64,000 bases of DNA from Gemmatimonadaceae bacterium (GTDB lineage: Bacteria; Gemmatimonadota; Gemmatimonadetes; Gemmatimonadales; Gemmatimonadaceae): contig JAHBVS010000001.1 in NCBI GenBank assembly GCA_019637445.1, positions 2,202,014-2,266,013 of the forward strand, read 5' to 3'. The notes beneath the pieces were generated by a model that saw only the letters and a program-made list of their open reading frames with translations, did no database searches and was not told where the DNA came from. The translations under genes and the position numbers were made by a program. Shown here in pieces: positions 23,403 through 32,001 of the stretch. Each line of letters starts with the position of its first letter. The stretch's first letter is position 1.

Positions 23403-25447
23403 TGGGCTTTCTCGTACCGGCATTCCTCGCAGGGCTCGTCGCAGTCGGCGTGCCCGTGCTGATGCATCTCCGCGACCGGAACGAGGAGACGCCGACCCGC
23501 TTCCCGTCGTTGATGTTCCTCGTGCGGCTGCCAATCCGGACGTCTGATCGTCGACGCATCACGGACTGGCCGCTCCTGTTGTTGCGCGCCGCGGCGGTTG
23601 CGCTGCTTGTCGCCGCATTCGCGCGCCCCTACTTCGGTCGCGTCAGCGCGGTTGATCCCGGCGCGCGCACGCGCGCCGTCGTGCTGGTACTCGACCGTTC
23701 ACTCTCGATGTCGCACGGCTCCACTTGGGCGGCAGCCTTGGACTCGGCGCGCGCGGTGCTGGACGGGTTGCGCGCGGGCGACCACGTCGCGCTGGTGACC
23801 TTTGATGACGAAGCGTCGGTGGCGCAGGGCTGGACGACGGACCATGGCAGCCTACGCGCCGTACTAGACGCAATCACGCCCGGACCACGCGGCACCCGGA
23901 TGGGTGCCGCGTTACGCGCTGCGCGCGGGCTGCTGAGCACGGCGCCGCCCGCCGCGCCCGAGGTGGTCCTGGTAAGTGACCTGCAACGTTCGGGTCTGGC
24001 TGGCACCGCGGGGCTCGAGTGGCCGCAGGATGCGCCGTTGCGCACTGTTGTCGTCGCCGCCGCGCGCCGTCCAAACGTGGCAATCTCCGACGTCGAGGCG
24101 CGTCGCGTGTCCTCGGACGGTCGCGCGTCGCTGCAGGTGCAGGCGCGACTGGTCGCGCACGAACTCGATGCCTCGCGCGCGCTGCGCGCGACCCTCGTGC
24201 TGGGCGGACGCGAAGTTGCCACGCGCGAGTTGACCCTGGCCGCCGGCGGAGAGCGCGGCGTCGTGTTCGATCCGGTACCCGCGCCGGCGGGCCTGGTCCG
24301 TGGCGAAGTCCGACTCACCGCCGACGAGTTGCCCGGCGATGATCGCTTCGCCTTCACCGTCGCCGCCGAGGACGCCATCCGCGTGGTGGCGCTGCTGCCG
24401 GGCAACCTGGACCGCGACGAACTGTTGTTCTTCGAGCGTGCATTGTCGATCGGCCGTTCGCCCGAAGTTCGCGTCGAGCGGCGCAATGCTGCCCTCGACG
24501 CCGCAACCTTGGACCGCGCGGCGATGGTCGTGCTCTGGGATGTGCCCGCACCTGGCGACGAGGCCCTGGCCAACTGGGTCCGCGCGGGAGGCGGACTCGT
24601 GCACTACGTCGGAGGCCGTGTCGCGGCACGTCGCGCGGCGTTGGCGTTCGGCGCTGCGACTGCGGTTGGCCTTGCCGACCGCCGCGCTGCCGGTGGAGGC
24701 GTGCTCGGTGAGCATCGCGGCGACCACCCGCTCTTCACTCCGTTCCGCACGACGCCAGCCGCACTCGGCGCGCCGCGCTTCTGGAGCTACGCACGCTTGG
24801 AACCGGCCGCCGGCAGCGATGTCCTGGCCCGCTTCGATGATGGCGCCGCCGCCGTGCTCGAACGCGCGGAGGGCGAGGGCCGCGTGATCGTGAGCGCCCT
24901 GCCACTCGATGCGCGCGAGGCCGACTTGGTGCTGCAGCCCGCCTTCCTGCCGCTGGTACGGCGATTGGCGTTGTACGGATCCGGACACGAAGGCGCGCCT
25001 GCCGCGCGTCGGACCGGGGAAGCCTGGGTCCCGCGCGGCGTCCGCCGCTCACCCGTGGTCGTGGCGCCGGACGGCGCGCTGATCCGGCCCGAGGATGGTG
25101 CCGCGTCCGTGATGCTCGAGCAGCCCGGCATCTATGCCGCCTACGAAGGGCGCGTCGATGGTGCGCCGCGCGCCATCGTCGCGGCAAATGCGCCCGCCGA
25201 AGAGTCGGATCTGACACAGGCTGACCCGCGCGAGTTGCTGTTGGGCGCCAGCGAGGGTAGTGCCGTGGGGGTGGCCGAGTCTGCGCAGGCGGCCGCCCTG
25301 GAGTTGGAGACTCGCCAGCGCGGCTGGCGCCTGCTCCTGTTGGGAGCCTTGCTCTGCCTCTTGGCGGAGACCTGGCTCAGCAGTCGGGGCTGGCGCGCGC
25401 AGGCGAGACGTGCGAGCATCGAACAGTTGCAGGGGGAGGTCACGTGA
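23402..25447 (+). CDS. BatA-like membrane protein with VWA domain
   Basis: A 681-residue protein. The N-terminal BatA region (FLVPAFLAGLVAVGVPVLMH, then WPLLLLRAAAVALLVAAFAR) has two helices. The VWA domain follows with VLVLDRSLSMSHGS as MIDAS motif, then beta-rich segments and a GATase-like stretch (NWVRAGGGLVHYVGGRVAAR). A C-terminal helix is WRLLLLGALLCLLAETWLS. BatA-type proteins were named for aerotolerance in Bacteroides and form periplasmic assemblies with partner VWA proteins. GTG start at 23402; its stop overlaps the next GTG (GTGA). Confidence 0.88.
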   Translation: MGFLVPAFLAGLVAVGVPVLMHLRDRNEETPTRFPSLMFLVRLPIRTSDRRRITDWPLLLLRAAAVALLVAAFARPYFGRVSAVDPGARTRAVVLVLDRSLSMSHGSTWAAALDSARAVLDGLRAGDHVALVTFDDEASVAQGWTTDHGSLRAVLDAITPGPRGTRMGAALRAARGLLSTAPPAAPEVVLVSDLQRSGLAGTAGLEWPQDAPLRTVVVAAARRPNVAISDVEARRVSSDGRASLQVQARLVAHELDASRALRATLVLGGREVATRELTLAAGGERGVVFDPVPAPAGLVRGEVRLTADELPGDDRFAFTVAAEDAIRVVALLPGNLDRDELLFFERALSIGRSPEVRVERRNAALDAATLDRAAMVVLWDVPAPGDEALANWVRAGGGLVHYVGGRVAARRAALAFGAATAVGLADRRAAGGGVLGEHRGDHPLFTPFRTTPAALGAPRFWSYARLEPAAGSDVLARFDDGAAAVLERAEGEGRVIVSALPLDAREADLVLQPAFLPLVRRLALYGSGHEGAPAARRTGEAWVPRGVRRSPVVVAPDGALIRPEDGAASVMLEQPGIYAAYEGRVDGAPRAIVAANAPAEESDLTQADPRELLLGASEGSAVGVAESAQAAALELETRQRGWRLLLLGALLCLLAETWLSSRGWRAQARRASIEQLQGEVT

Positions 25448-28400
25448 CATCGGTACAGGCACTGGACGGGCTGCTCGCACAGTTGCGGCGGCAACGGAAT
25501 CGACGGCTCGCGCTGGAAGGCGCGGGTGCCGTGCTCATCGCGGTGATCGCGGCGCTTGCCGTTGGCGCGCTGATCACGCGGACGATGGGCATCACGGGGC
25601 CGGCGGTGCTGGCGACGCGCGTGGCCGGCTACCTCGTCGTCATCGTGGCCTCGTACTGGTTCCTCGTGCGGCCGCTGCTGCGGCGCGCGTCGGACGCCGA
25701 GTTTGCGCTCTACGTGGAGCGGCACGCCCCGGAGCTGCGGCAGGCGTTGGTGACGGCGGTCGAGCAGCGGCACGACATCGGCGGTTCGGAGGCGCTGGCA
25801 CGACGCGTCATTGATGGCGCGGTGCAACAGCTTCGCCCGATGGCGGCGGCGCGTCGCGTGGAGGCGCCGCGGGAGAAGCGCGCGATGCAGCTGCTGGCCG
25901 GAGCCGCGGCCGTGTTGCTTGCGGCCCTGCTGTTCGGGCCAGGCGGCCTACGCGATGCGGGGCGCGTGCTGTTCGCCCCGTGGAGCATTGCCGTGGCGGC
26001 GACGCCGCCTGCGCCGCTGGTGTCGGTGGACCCCGGTGATGTCACCGTGCCGCGTGGTGGAGCCCTCGATGTTCGCGCCGCGCTACAGCACTTCAGCGCC
26101 GATGGCGCCGAGCTCGTGTTCCGAGCCGACAGTGCCGCCGAGTGGGTGCGCCTGCCGATGGGCCGCGACGCCGATGCCTTCACGAGTCGGCTCTTCGATA
26201 TTGTCGCCCCGACCGAGTACTACGTGGAGGCCGCAGGGGTGCGCTCGCGCACGCACCGCATCCGCGTGAGCGACCTGCCGGCGGTGGAGCGCCTGGGGGT
26301 GGAACTGCGCTATCCGGCGTACACGGGGCTTGAGCCCGAGTCGATCGAGGACGGCGGCGACATCGCCGCGGTGCGCGGCACGACGGCCATCATCCGACCC
26401 GCCGTCACTCGGCCGGTGCGTGAGGGCACGCTGACCTTCGACGACGGCACGACGGTGCCACTCACGCTCGGCGCCGACGGCCAGTTGAGTGGCTCCTTCC
26501 GCGTGCAGCGCAGTGGGTTCTATCGCGTCGACCTCGTGTCTGAGGACGGGCGCCGCGTGAGTGGAGGAATCCAGTATGCCGTGGAGGCGTTGGAGGACCG
26601 GCCTCCGGGTGTGCGCATCGAGACGCCGGGCCGCGACACCAAGGTCGGCCCGTTTGATGAGATCACGATCGAGGCGGTTGCGTCGGACGATTATGGCGTG
26701 CGCGGCATCGAGTTGCGCTATGCCGTGAATGGCGGTCCGGAGCAGAGCGTGACCATCCGTGCGGCCAACAGCGCGCCGCGGATGGAAGCACAAGGCGCGC
26801 ACACGTTGTTGCTCGAGGAGATCAACCTCAAGCCCGGGGACCTCGTCGCCTACTATGCGGCGGCCACCGACGGCACGGGGCAGTCAGCGCAGAGCGACAT
26901 CTATTTCATGGAAGTACGGCCCTTCACAAGGAATTACCGGCAGGCGGAGTCCGGCGGTGCCGGAGAGGGAGGGCAGGGCGGCGAGGCGCAGTCGGCGGGC
27001 GATTTCGTGCGGCGGCAGCGTGACATTGTTGCCGGCACCTACAACGTGATGCGCGACAGCGCGCGCACCGAGGAGCGCCGCCGCAGCGAGGACGCGACCA
27101 CGCTGGCGATTGCCCAAGGTGGACTGCGCGAAGAAGTCTCGACGCTGGTGACCCAGATGGTGGGACGCGGCGTGGCTGGATCCGACTCGACGATGGCATC
27201 GATCGCCGCGGCGCTCGACTCCGCCGTGACGGCCATGCGCTCGGCAGAGGAACAGCTGGGCCGCCGGAATCCGCGCGAGGCGCTGCCGCACGAGCAGCGC
27301 GCCTTGGCCTTGGTGCAGCGCGCCGACGCGGCGTATCGCGATGTGCAGTTGCAGCAGCAACAGCAGGGCGGCGGCGGTGGTGGCGGCGGCGGTGAACAGC
27401 CGAACGCCGAGGATCTTGCCGACCTGTTCGAGCTGGAGACGGACCGGATGCGCAACCAGTACGAGTCCGTGCAGCAAGGCGCCAGCGGTGAGGAAGCCTC
27501 GCGCGCGCGCGAGGTGGACGAGACGCTGGAGCGCCTGCGCCAGTTGGCCAGCCGGCAGCAGCAGGAGAACGAGCGGATGCAACGCCAGGCAGAGGCGATG
27601 CGCGACCGCATGAATCGCTCGGCGTCCGGCGGTGGTGGGGGTTCGCAGCGTGACCTGGCACGCGAGGCAGAGGAGGAGGCGCGTCGCCTCGAGCGCTTGT
27701 CGCGTGAGCGGCAAGATCCGCAGTTGGCCGAGGCCGCGCGGCAGATGCAGCAGGCCGCCGACGCAATGCGTCAGGCGGCGACGGGCTCCGAGGCCCAGGG
27801 CCAACAGGCGTTGGAGCAGTTGGAGCGTGCCGCGCGGCGGCTTGAGGACGCGCGCAGCCAAGGTCTGGCCGATGGCGTGCGCGAGCTGGCGGACCGCGCC
27901 GAGGATATCGAGCGTCGCCAGGAACAGGTAGCGGAAGGCGTGTCGCGCGCGCAGCGCGAGTCGGGGCAGCAGCGCGCACAATCGCTGGATCGCTTGAATC
28001 GTGAGAAGCAGGAACTGGCCCAGGACGTGGAGCGTCTCGAGGCCGATGCGGATCGGATGTCACGCGAGGCGCGGCGCGACCAGCCCGAAGCGGCGAGCCA
28101 ACTGCGCGAAGGGGCTGACGTGATTCGCGATCAGCGCATTCGCGACAAGATCCAGTTCTCGCGCAGCGTGATGCGCAGTGGATCGCCTGAGTATGCGAAC
28201 GCGTTTGAGGATCAGATCGGGCAGGACCTTGAACGGATGCGGGAGAGTCTGCAGGGCGCGGAGCGCGCATTGCGTGGCGAGTCAGCCGCACGGCAACAGG
28301 AGCGCGCGCGGGAATCGGCGCGTGCGCTGGTGCAAGGTGTGGAGTCGCTGCAGGAGCGGATGCAGCAGGCGCGCGAGGGCGGCGCGCAAGGCGAACAGCA

Positions 28401-29064
28401 AGGTGAGCAGGGCCAGCAGGGCCAGCAGGGCCAGCAGGGCCAGCAGGGCCAGCAGGGCCAGCAGGGGCAGCAGGGGCAGCGGGGCCAGCAGGGCCAGCAG
28501 GGCCAGCAGGGCCAGCAGGGGCAGCAGGGGCAGCAAGGGCAGCAAGGGCAGCAGGGCCAGCAGGGTGGCCAGCAAGGCGGCCAGCAAGGCGGCCAGCAAG
28601 GCGGCGGCCAGCAGCGCGGAGCCGACGGTCAGCGCGCAATCGCTGGCGGCACGCCAGGCAATCTCTCCTCCGGCGACGCGCGTCAGTTCTCCCGAGAGTT
28701 CGGGCTTCGCCGACAGGCGGCCGAGCAGTTGCGCGACTTGGCGCGCGAGCAAGGCGTCGACGTAACCGAACTCGACCGCGCGATTCGCGACCTCAGGCAG
28801 TTGGAGTCGGCTCGCAGCATCTCCGATGCACGGGCCAGCGAGCGGCTGCAGGCCGACGTGCTCGAGCGCCTCAAGTCCTTCGAGCTCTCGCTGAACCGCC
28901 AGTTGTCGCCGCAGTCGGGGTCGCGCAATGCGCTGGGGGCCCGTTCACCCGTGCCGAGCGAGTATCGCGCCGAGGTGGAGGAGTACTACCGTTCCTTGGC
29001 GCGTCCGGGCACGGAACGACCCCCGGCTCCGCGTCCTGACACCCGGACCCCGCCTCGCCCGTAG
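25444..29064 (+). CDS. Large DUF4175-like membrane/coiled-coil protein with Gly-Gln-Gln repeats
   Basis: A 1206-residue protein, the largest of the window. Two helices at about 25-48 and 57-75 and a third near 151-166 anchor it. Residues 190-500 are beta-rich, with Ig-like segments such as GVELRYPAYTGLEPESIEDG. A very long Gln/Arg/Glu-rich coiled coil from about 520 to 980 follows, then 18 Gly-x-x triplets (mostly GQQ) near 987-1040 and a C-terminal helical region with LNRQLSPQSG. This matches DUF4175-type proteins that travel with MoxR/BatA genes. The coiled coil suggests a long periplasmic rod or scaffold. GTG start with GTGA overlap. The repeat tract is described separately. Confidence 0.75.
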   Translation: MTSVQALDGLLAQLRRQRNRRLALEGAGAVLIAVIAALAVGALITRTMGITGPAVLATRVAGYLVVIVASYWFLVRPLLRRASDAEFALYVERHAPELRQALVTAVEQRHDIGGSEALARRVIDGAVQQLRPMAAARRVEAPREKRAMQLLAGAAAVLLAALLFGPGGLRDAGRVLFAPWSIAVAATPPAPLVSVDPGDVTVPRGGALDVRAALQHFSADGAELVFRADSAAEWVRLPMGRDADAFTSRLFDIVAPTEYYVEAAGVRSRTHRIRVSDLPAVERLGVELRYPAYTGLEPESIEDGGDIAAVRGTTAIIRPAVTRPVREGTLTFDDGTTVPLTLGADGQLSGSFRVQRSGFYRVDLVSEDGRRVSGGIQYAVEALEDRPPGVRIETPGRDTKVGPFDEITIEAVASDDYGVRGIELRYAVNGGPEQSVTIRAANSAPRMEAQGAHTLLLEEINLKPGDLVAYYAAATDGTGQSAQSDIYFMEVRPFTRNYRQAESGGAGEGGQGGEAQSAGDFVRRQRDIVAGTYNVMRDSARTEERRRSEDATTLAIAQGGLREEVSTLVTQMVGRGVAGSDSTMASIAAALDSAVTAMRSAEEQLGRRNPREALPHEQRALALVQRADAAYRDVQLQQQQQGGGGGGGGGEQPNAEDLADLFELETDRMRNQYESVQQGASGEEASRAREVDETLERLRQLASRQQQENERMQRQAEAMRDRMNRSASGGGGGSQRDLAREAEEEARRLERLSRERQDPQLAEAARQMQQAADAMRQAATGSEAQGQQALEQLERAARRLEDARSQGLADGVRELADRAEDIERRQEQVAEGVSRAQRESGQQRAQSLDRLNREKQELAQDVERLEADADRMSREARRDQPEAASQLREGADVIRDQRIRDKIQFSRSVMRSGSPEYANAFEDQIGQDLERMRESLQGAERALRGESAARQQERARESARALVQGVESLQERMQQAREGGAQGEQQGEQGQQGQQGQQGQQGQQGQQGQQGQRGQQGQQGQQGQQGQQGQQGQQGQQGQQGGQQGGQQGGQQGGGQQRGADGQRAIAGGTPGNLSSGDARQFSREFGLRRQAAEQLRDLAREQGVDVTELDRAIRDLRQLESARSISDARASERLQADVLERLKSFELSLNRQLSPQSGSRNALGARSPVPSEYRAEVEEYYRSLARPGTERPPAPRPDTRTPPRP
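28402..28614 (+). repeat. In-frame 9-bp tandem repeat coding for Gly-Gln-Gln (collagen-like triplets)
   Basis: One GEQ triplet at 28402-28410 is followed by 17 consecutive 9-bp units at 28411-28563 of the form GGCCAGCAG or GGGCAGCAG, one of them coding GQR. Then come three 12-bp units (GGQQ, 28564-28599) and one 15-bp unit (GGGQQ). The frame is kept throughout. Near-identical units make the tract prone to slippage, and any gain or loss of a unit would keep the frame. Confidence 0.97.
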
Positions 29065-29066
29065 GA

Positions 29067-29729
29067 ATGCTCATGCCAGCCCTTCAAGCCGCCCAGACTC
29101 AGGCCCCGGCCCCGCCGCCGCCGATCCCACAGCTCCCGCAGGAGGCGCCGGCGCCGACGGCCATCATCAATGGTGTGCCGCAGTCGCTGGCGGACGTGCA
29201 GGCCCTGCGCGCCCAGCGCACGGAACTGTCCAACCAGCTGATCTCCGCACAGGGACGGCGCGACGAGATCGCTGCCCAGCTCGCCGAGGCCTCGGCGGCC
29301 GAGCGACCGGGCCTGGAGGCGCGCCTGCAGCAGTTGGACGCGCGCATCCTGCAGATCGAGTCCAACATCGAGCGCACGGGTCAACTGATGGCGTCGGCGC
29401 CCGGCCAGTATCTGCGAGAGACGTCTAGCGGTTCGGGGGTCACCTTTCCCAATGTCACCATGCGACCGGACATCACAGCTATCGCGGTGGTCTTCACGAT
29501 ATTCGTGCTGGCCCCCATCTCGATCTCGATCGCCCGCCTCTTCTGGCGTCGCGCGACGCAGGGGCCGGTGACGAACACGATCGACAAGGACACGGCGGAT
29601 CGCTTGCGCCGCCTTGAATCCGGCGTGGATGCCATCGCCATCGAGGTGGAGCGCATCTCGGAAGGCCAGCGCTTCGTCACCAAGTTGATGGCGGACCGGG
29701 AGAGGCAGCGGCTGCCGGCGGAGCGGTAA
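29067..29729 (+). CDS. Coiled-coil single-pass membrane protein, last gene of the MoxR cluster
   Basis: A 220-residue protein of unrecognised family. A Pro/Ala-rich N-terminus (residues 10-30) is followed by a coiled coil of about 70 residues (VQALRAQRTELSNQLISAQG and on), one membrane helix (ITAIAVVFTIFVLAPISISI, about 131-150), and a charged C-terminal helix with DRLRRLESGVDAIAIEVERI. The start could also be the second Met (29073); ATG 29067 is 2 bases after the preceding stop. Spacing places it in the cluster. Topology suggests it connects a membrane-spanning assembly to a second coiled-coil partner, perhaps the 1206-residue neighbour; that is inference. Confidence 0.7.
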   Translation: MLMPALQAAQTQAPAPPPPIPQLPQEAPAPTAIINGVPQSLADVQALRAQRTELSNQLISAQGRRDEIAAQLAEASAAERPGLEARLQQLDARILQIESNIERTGQLMASAPGQYLRETSSGSGVTFPNVTMRPDITAIAVVFTIFVLAPISISIARLFWRRATQGPVTNTIDKDTADRLRRLESGVDAIAIEVERISEGQRFVTKLMADRERQRLPAER

Positions 29730-29766
29730 CGCCGGGTCCTGCGCCCCGGAAGGCTTCTACCAGATG

Positions 29767-29837
29767 GCCACAGAGGCACAGAGACACAGAGGGCGTTCGA
29801 ACGAACCGACCCCTCTGTGTCTCTGTGCCTCTGTGGC
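29767..29837. repeat. 27-bp perfect inverted repeat made of CACAGAG units, intergenic
   Basis: Arms 29767-29793 and 29811-29837 are exact reverse complements, with a 17-base loop that itself contains the palindrome CGTTCGAACG. The arm is low-complexity (CACAGAGGCACAGAGACACAG). It sits between the convergent ends of the MoxR cluster and argJ, and could act as a bidirectional terminator, but no T-tract follows either arm. Similar CACAGAG-type intergenic repeats are known from several environmental phyla. Confidence 0.9.
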
Positions 29838-29863
29838 GATGCAGTTGAGAATCGAAACCGATG

Positions 29864-31036
29864 TCAGCTTGAGTAGTACGACGCATTCTCCTCGACGTAG
29901 CCCTTGGTGAGATCGCAGCCGTAGGCCACCGCACGCGCATCGCCGACGCCGAGGGCGATTTCGAGGTCCACCACCTCGGTACTCAACGCCGCCCGCACCG
30001 TGGCGTCATCGAAGGACAGGCGCTCGCCGTTGCGCACGACCTGGTGCCCGTTGATCCAGGCATCCGTGGTCGCCGGCCGGATCATGCAGTCGAAGCACTT
30101 GCCCACCGCCATCAACAGGCGGCCGACGTTGGGGTCCGCGCCGTGCACCATCGTCTTCACCAACGGTGAGTTCACCACCGACTTTGCGATCTTGCGCGCC
30201 TCACCGTCGTCGCGGGCCCCGCGCACGGTGACCCGCAGCAGGTGCTCGGCCCCTTCGCCATCGCGGCCGAGCGTCTCGGTCATCTTGAGACAACCGGCCA
30301 GTAGGGCTTCGCGGAACTGCAGTTCATCGACCGCGCCGGCCAAGCCGTTCGCCAGGATGGCGCAGGTGTCCGACGTGGACGTGTCCGTGTCGACGCTCAG
30401 CATATTGAAGGAGCGACCGACGGCGTCGGCAAGCAGCCGCTGCAGCGTGGAGGCGTCGAGGTCGGCGTCGGTAAAGATGTAGGCCAGCATCGTGGCCATG
30501 TTGGGCTCGATCATTCCCGAGCCCTTCGCCACCCAGGTGATGGTGGCATCGCCGACGCTGCACGAGATCGCCTTCGGGAAGGTGTCCGTGGTCATGATGC
30601 CTTCGGCGCCGACCAAGGGATTGTCCTGGAGGTCGGCGGACATCCCGACCACGCCGCGCTCGATCTTCTCGATCGGCAGCGGCACGCCGATGACGCCGGT
30701 CGAGCTGACGAGGACGCGGTTCGCCTCGGTGCCCAGCTCCTTGGCGGCGGCCGCGGCCATGCGGCGCGCGTTCTCCACGCCCGCCGCGCCGGTGGCCACA
30801 TTGCTGACCTTGCTGTTGGCGATGATCGCGCGCAGGCGGCCGCCCTTGAGGGTCTCGCGCCCCAGGATGATGGGCGCGCCGGGGAAGTGGTTCCGCGTGA
30901 AGACGGCGGCGGCGCTCGCCTCGACCTCGGAGACGAACAGCGTCAGGTCCTTCGCTTCCGGCTTGAGGCCGACATTCCGGCTGGCGCAGCGGAATCCGCG
31001 GGGAAAGCGCGCGCGATCGTGGAACAGGGCGGGCAT
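29864..31036 (-). CDS. argJ: Bifunctional glutamate N-acetyltransferase/ornithine acetyltransferase
   Basis: A 390-residue ArgJ of normal length. It transfers acetyl from N-acetylornithine to glutamate in the cyclic arginine pathway and may also use acetyl-CoA. The self-cleavage site is in KGSGMIEPNMATMLAYI: the A181-T182 bond is cut and Thr182 becomes the nucleophile. NSKVSNVATGAAGVENA, SSTGVIGVPLP and DTSTSDTCAILANG are also typical. It ends EENASYYSS, the usual ArgJ C-terminus. ATG at 31036; a TAAGAT -10-like box lies 9 bases upstream and no Shine-Dalgarno is seen. No other arg gene is adjacent. Confidence 0.96.
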   Translation of the reverse strand: MPALFHDRARFPRGFRCASRNVGLKPEAKDLTLFVSEVEASAAAVFTRNHFPGAPIILGRETLKGGRLRAIIANSKVSNVATGAAGVENARRMAAAAAKELGTEANRVLVSSTGVIGVPLPIEKIERGVVGMSADLQDNPLVGAEGIMTTDTFPKAISCSVGDATITWVAKGSGMIEPNMATMLAYIFTDADLDASTLQRLLADAVGRSFNMLSVDTDTSTSDTCAILANGLAGAVDELQFREALLAGCLKMTETLGRDGEGAEHLLRVTVRGARDDGEARKIAKSVVNSPLVKTMVHGADPNVGRLLMAVGKCFDCMIRPATTDAWINGHQVVRNGERLSFDDATVRAALSTEVVDLEIALGVGDARAVAYGCDLTKGYVEENASYYSS

Positions 31037-31045
31037 AAGGCCGGA

Positions 31046-31051
31046 ATCTTA
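31046..31051 (-). promoter_or_regulatory. -10-like TAAGAT directly upstream of argJ
   Basis: On the minus strand TAAGAT ends 9 bases before the argJ ATG and there is no Shine-Dalgarno between them, as expected for a leaderless or nearly leaderless transcript. No convincing -35 box. No ARG-box-like palindrome was noticed in the 92-base divergent spacer. Confidence 0.35.
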
Positions 31052-31128
31052 ACGATTCCGTGAGGGGCGCGTCTGCCTAGGTGTCCACGGTGCCCCCACC
31101 GTTACGAAACATCCTCAGGAGCAGCACG

Positions 31129-31830
31129 ATGCGTAGCACTCTCCGCAGCCTCACGACCGCCGCACTACTCGGCGGGACCGCCCTGGCCCTGGCGGCCACG
31201 TCGGCGCAGGCGCAGGCCGGCACGGTCCGCCGCGCGCCCGAGCGTCCTGGCGCCGCGGCCTCGCGCCCGCTTGGCGTCACCGAACTCCTCAATGCGCGGC
31301 GCGCGCTGGAGCTGACGCCGCGCCAGGTCGCGCAGCTGGATTCCATTGAGCGCGTCCTGTTCGCCGACCGCCAGCGCACCGGTGCGGCCATGCGCGAGCA
31401 GCAGGAGCGACTCCGCACGGAGCTGCGTCAGCGCACCGAGCGTGGTGAGCGGCCGGCGGCCACGCAGGCGGGTCGCGACTCGCTCCGCGCCGCGATGCAG
31501 CAGCGGATGCAGGCCCTGCGGCCGCAGATGGAGCAGCTGCGCCAGCGCGACTCGGTGTCGCGTGCGGCAGCCGAGCGGGTGCTGAACGATGCCCAGCGCC
31601 AGAAGGTGCGCGAGATGCAGGCCGAGCGTCGCGGGTACGAGCGCGCGATGCAGCAGCGCGGGGCGCGGGGTGGGGTGCGGGGCGCAGGTCCCGCGCGCGG
31701 GGCTCGGCCCGGGCAGCGTCCGGGCGCCGCGATGGCTCCCCGCGGCCAGGCCGGGCCGCCCGATGCGATGCGCCGCGAGCAGGTGGAGCGTCGGCAGCGT
31801 GAGATGAGGGATCGGCGTCCGCCCGTGTGA
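31129..31830 (+). CDS. Periplasmic Spy/CpxP-like (LTxxQ) protein
   Basis: A 233-residue exported protein with a signal peptide (LTTAALLGGTALALAATSAQ). It has the LTxxQ-type motif LELTPRQVAQLDSIERVL, a long Arg/Gln-rich helical stretch, and a second weaker repeat near LNDAQRQKVREMQAERRGYE, then an Arg/Gly/Pro-rich tail. Spy and CpxP are small periplasmic chaperones or stress sensors built from such helices; this protein is longer and more basic. The ATG at 31129 has an AGGAG site at 31117-31121, which decides the start over the earlier in-frame GTG at 31081. Divergent from argJ. Confidence 0.7.
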   Translation: MRSTLRSLTTAALLGGTALALAATSAQAQAGTVRRAPERPGAAASRPLGVTELLNARRALELTPRQVAQLDSIERVLFADRQRTGAAMREQQERLRTELRQRTERGERPAATQAGRDSLRAAMQQRMQALRPQMEQLRQRDSVSRAAAERVLNDAQRQKVREMQAERRGYERAMQQRGARGGVRGAGPARGARPGQRPGAAMAPRGQAGPPDAMRREQVERRQREMRDRRPPV

Positions 31831-31919
31831 TGCGTCGACGTGGCTGCGTCTTGCCACCAATGGGACCACTGTCGCATCGCGCGGCGGTGGTCTTCGCGCA
31901 TTCTGGCACAAAAGTGCCG

Positions 31920-31948
31920 TTGACAGCTTGAGGTCTGGGACGCAGACT
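31920..31948 (+). promoter_or_regulatory. Putative sigma-70-type promoter for the lipoprotein operon
   Basis: A consensus TTGACA (31920-31925) is followed after 17 bases by CAGACT (31943-31948), a partial -10. The expected start near 31955 gives a leader of about 45 bases that ends with a GGAG site (31992-31995) before the GTG at 32002. A small hairpin GGCAC-AAAA-GTGCC lies just upstream of the -35. Confidence 0.4.
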
Positions 31949-32001
31949 CCGCGTCGCTCAACTCACGCGATGTTCGTCAATTCTCGTTCTTGGAGTCAAG
32001 C

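Noticed and set aside
28402..28614. Possible CRISPR array
   Set aside because: The units are 9 bp, adjacent and in frame; there are no spacers.
26924..28639. 571-codon minus-strand frame rich in Pro-Ala
   Set aside because: It arises from the complement of the Gln/Gly repeat and coiled coil and has no signal or motif.
29767..29837. Ordinary Rho-independent terminator
   Set aside because: The stem is strong but no T-tract follows on either strand, and the loop is 17 bases. It is kept as a repeat, not called a terminator.
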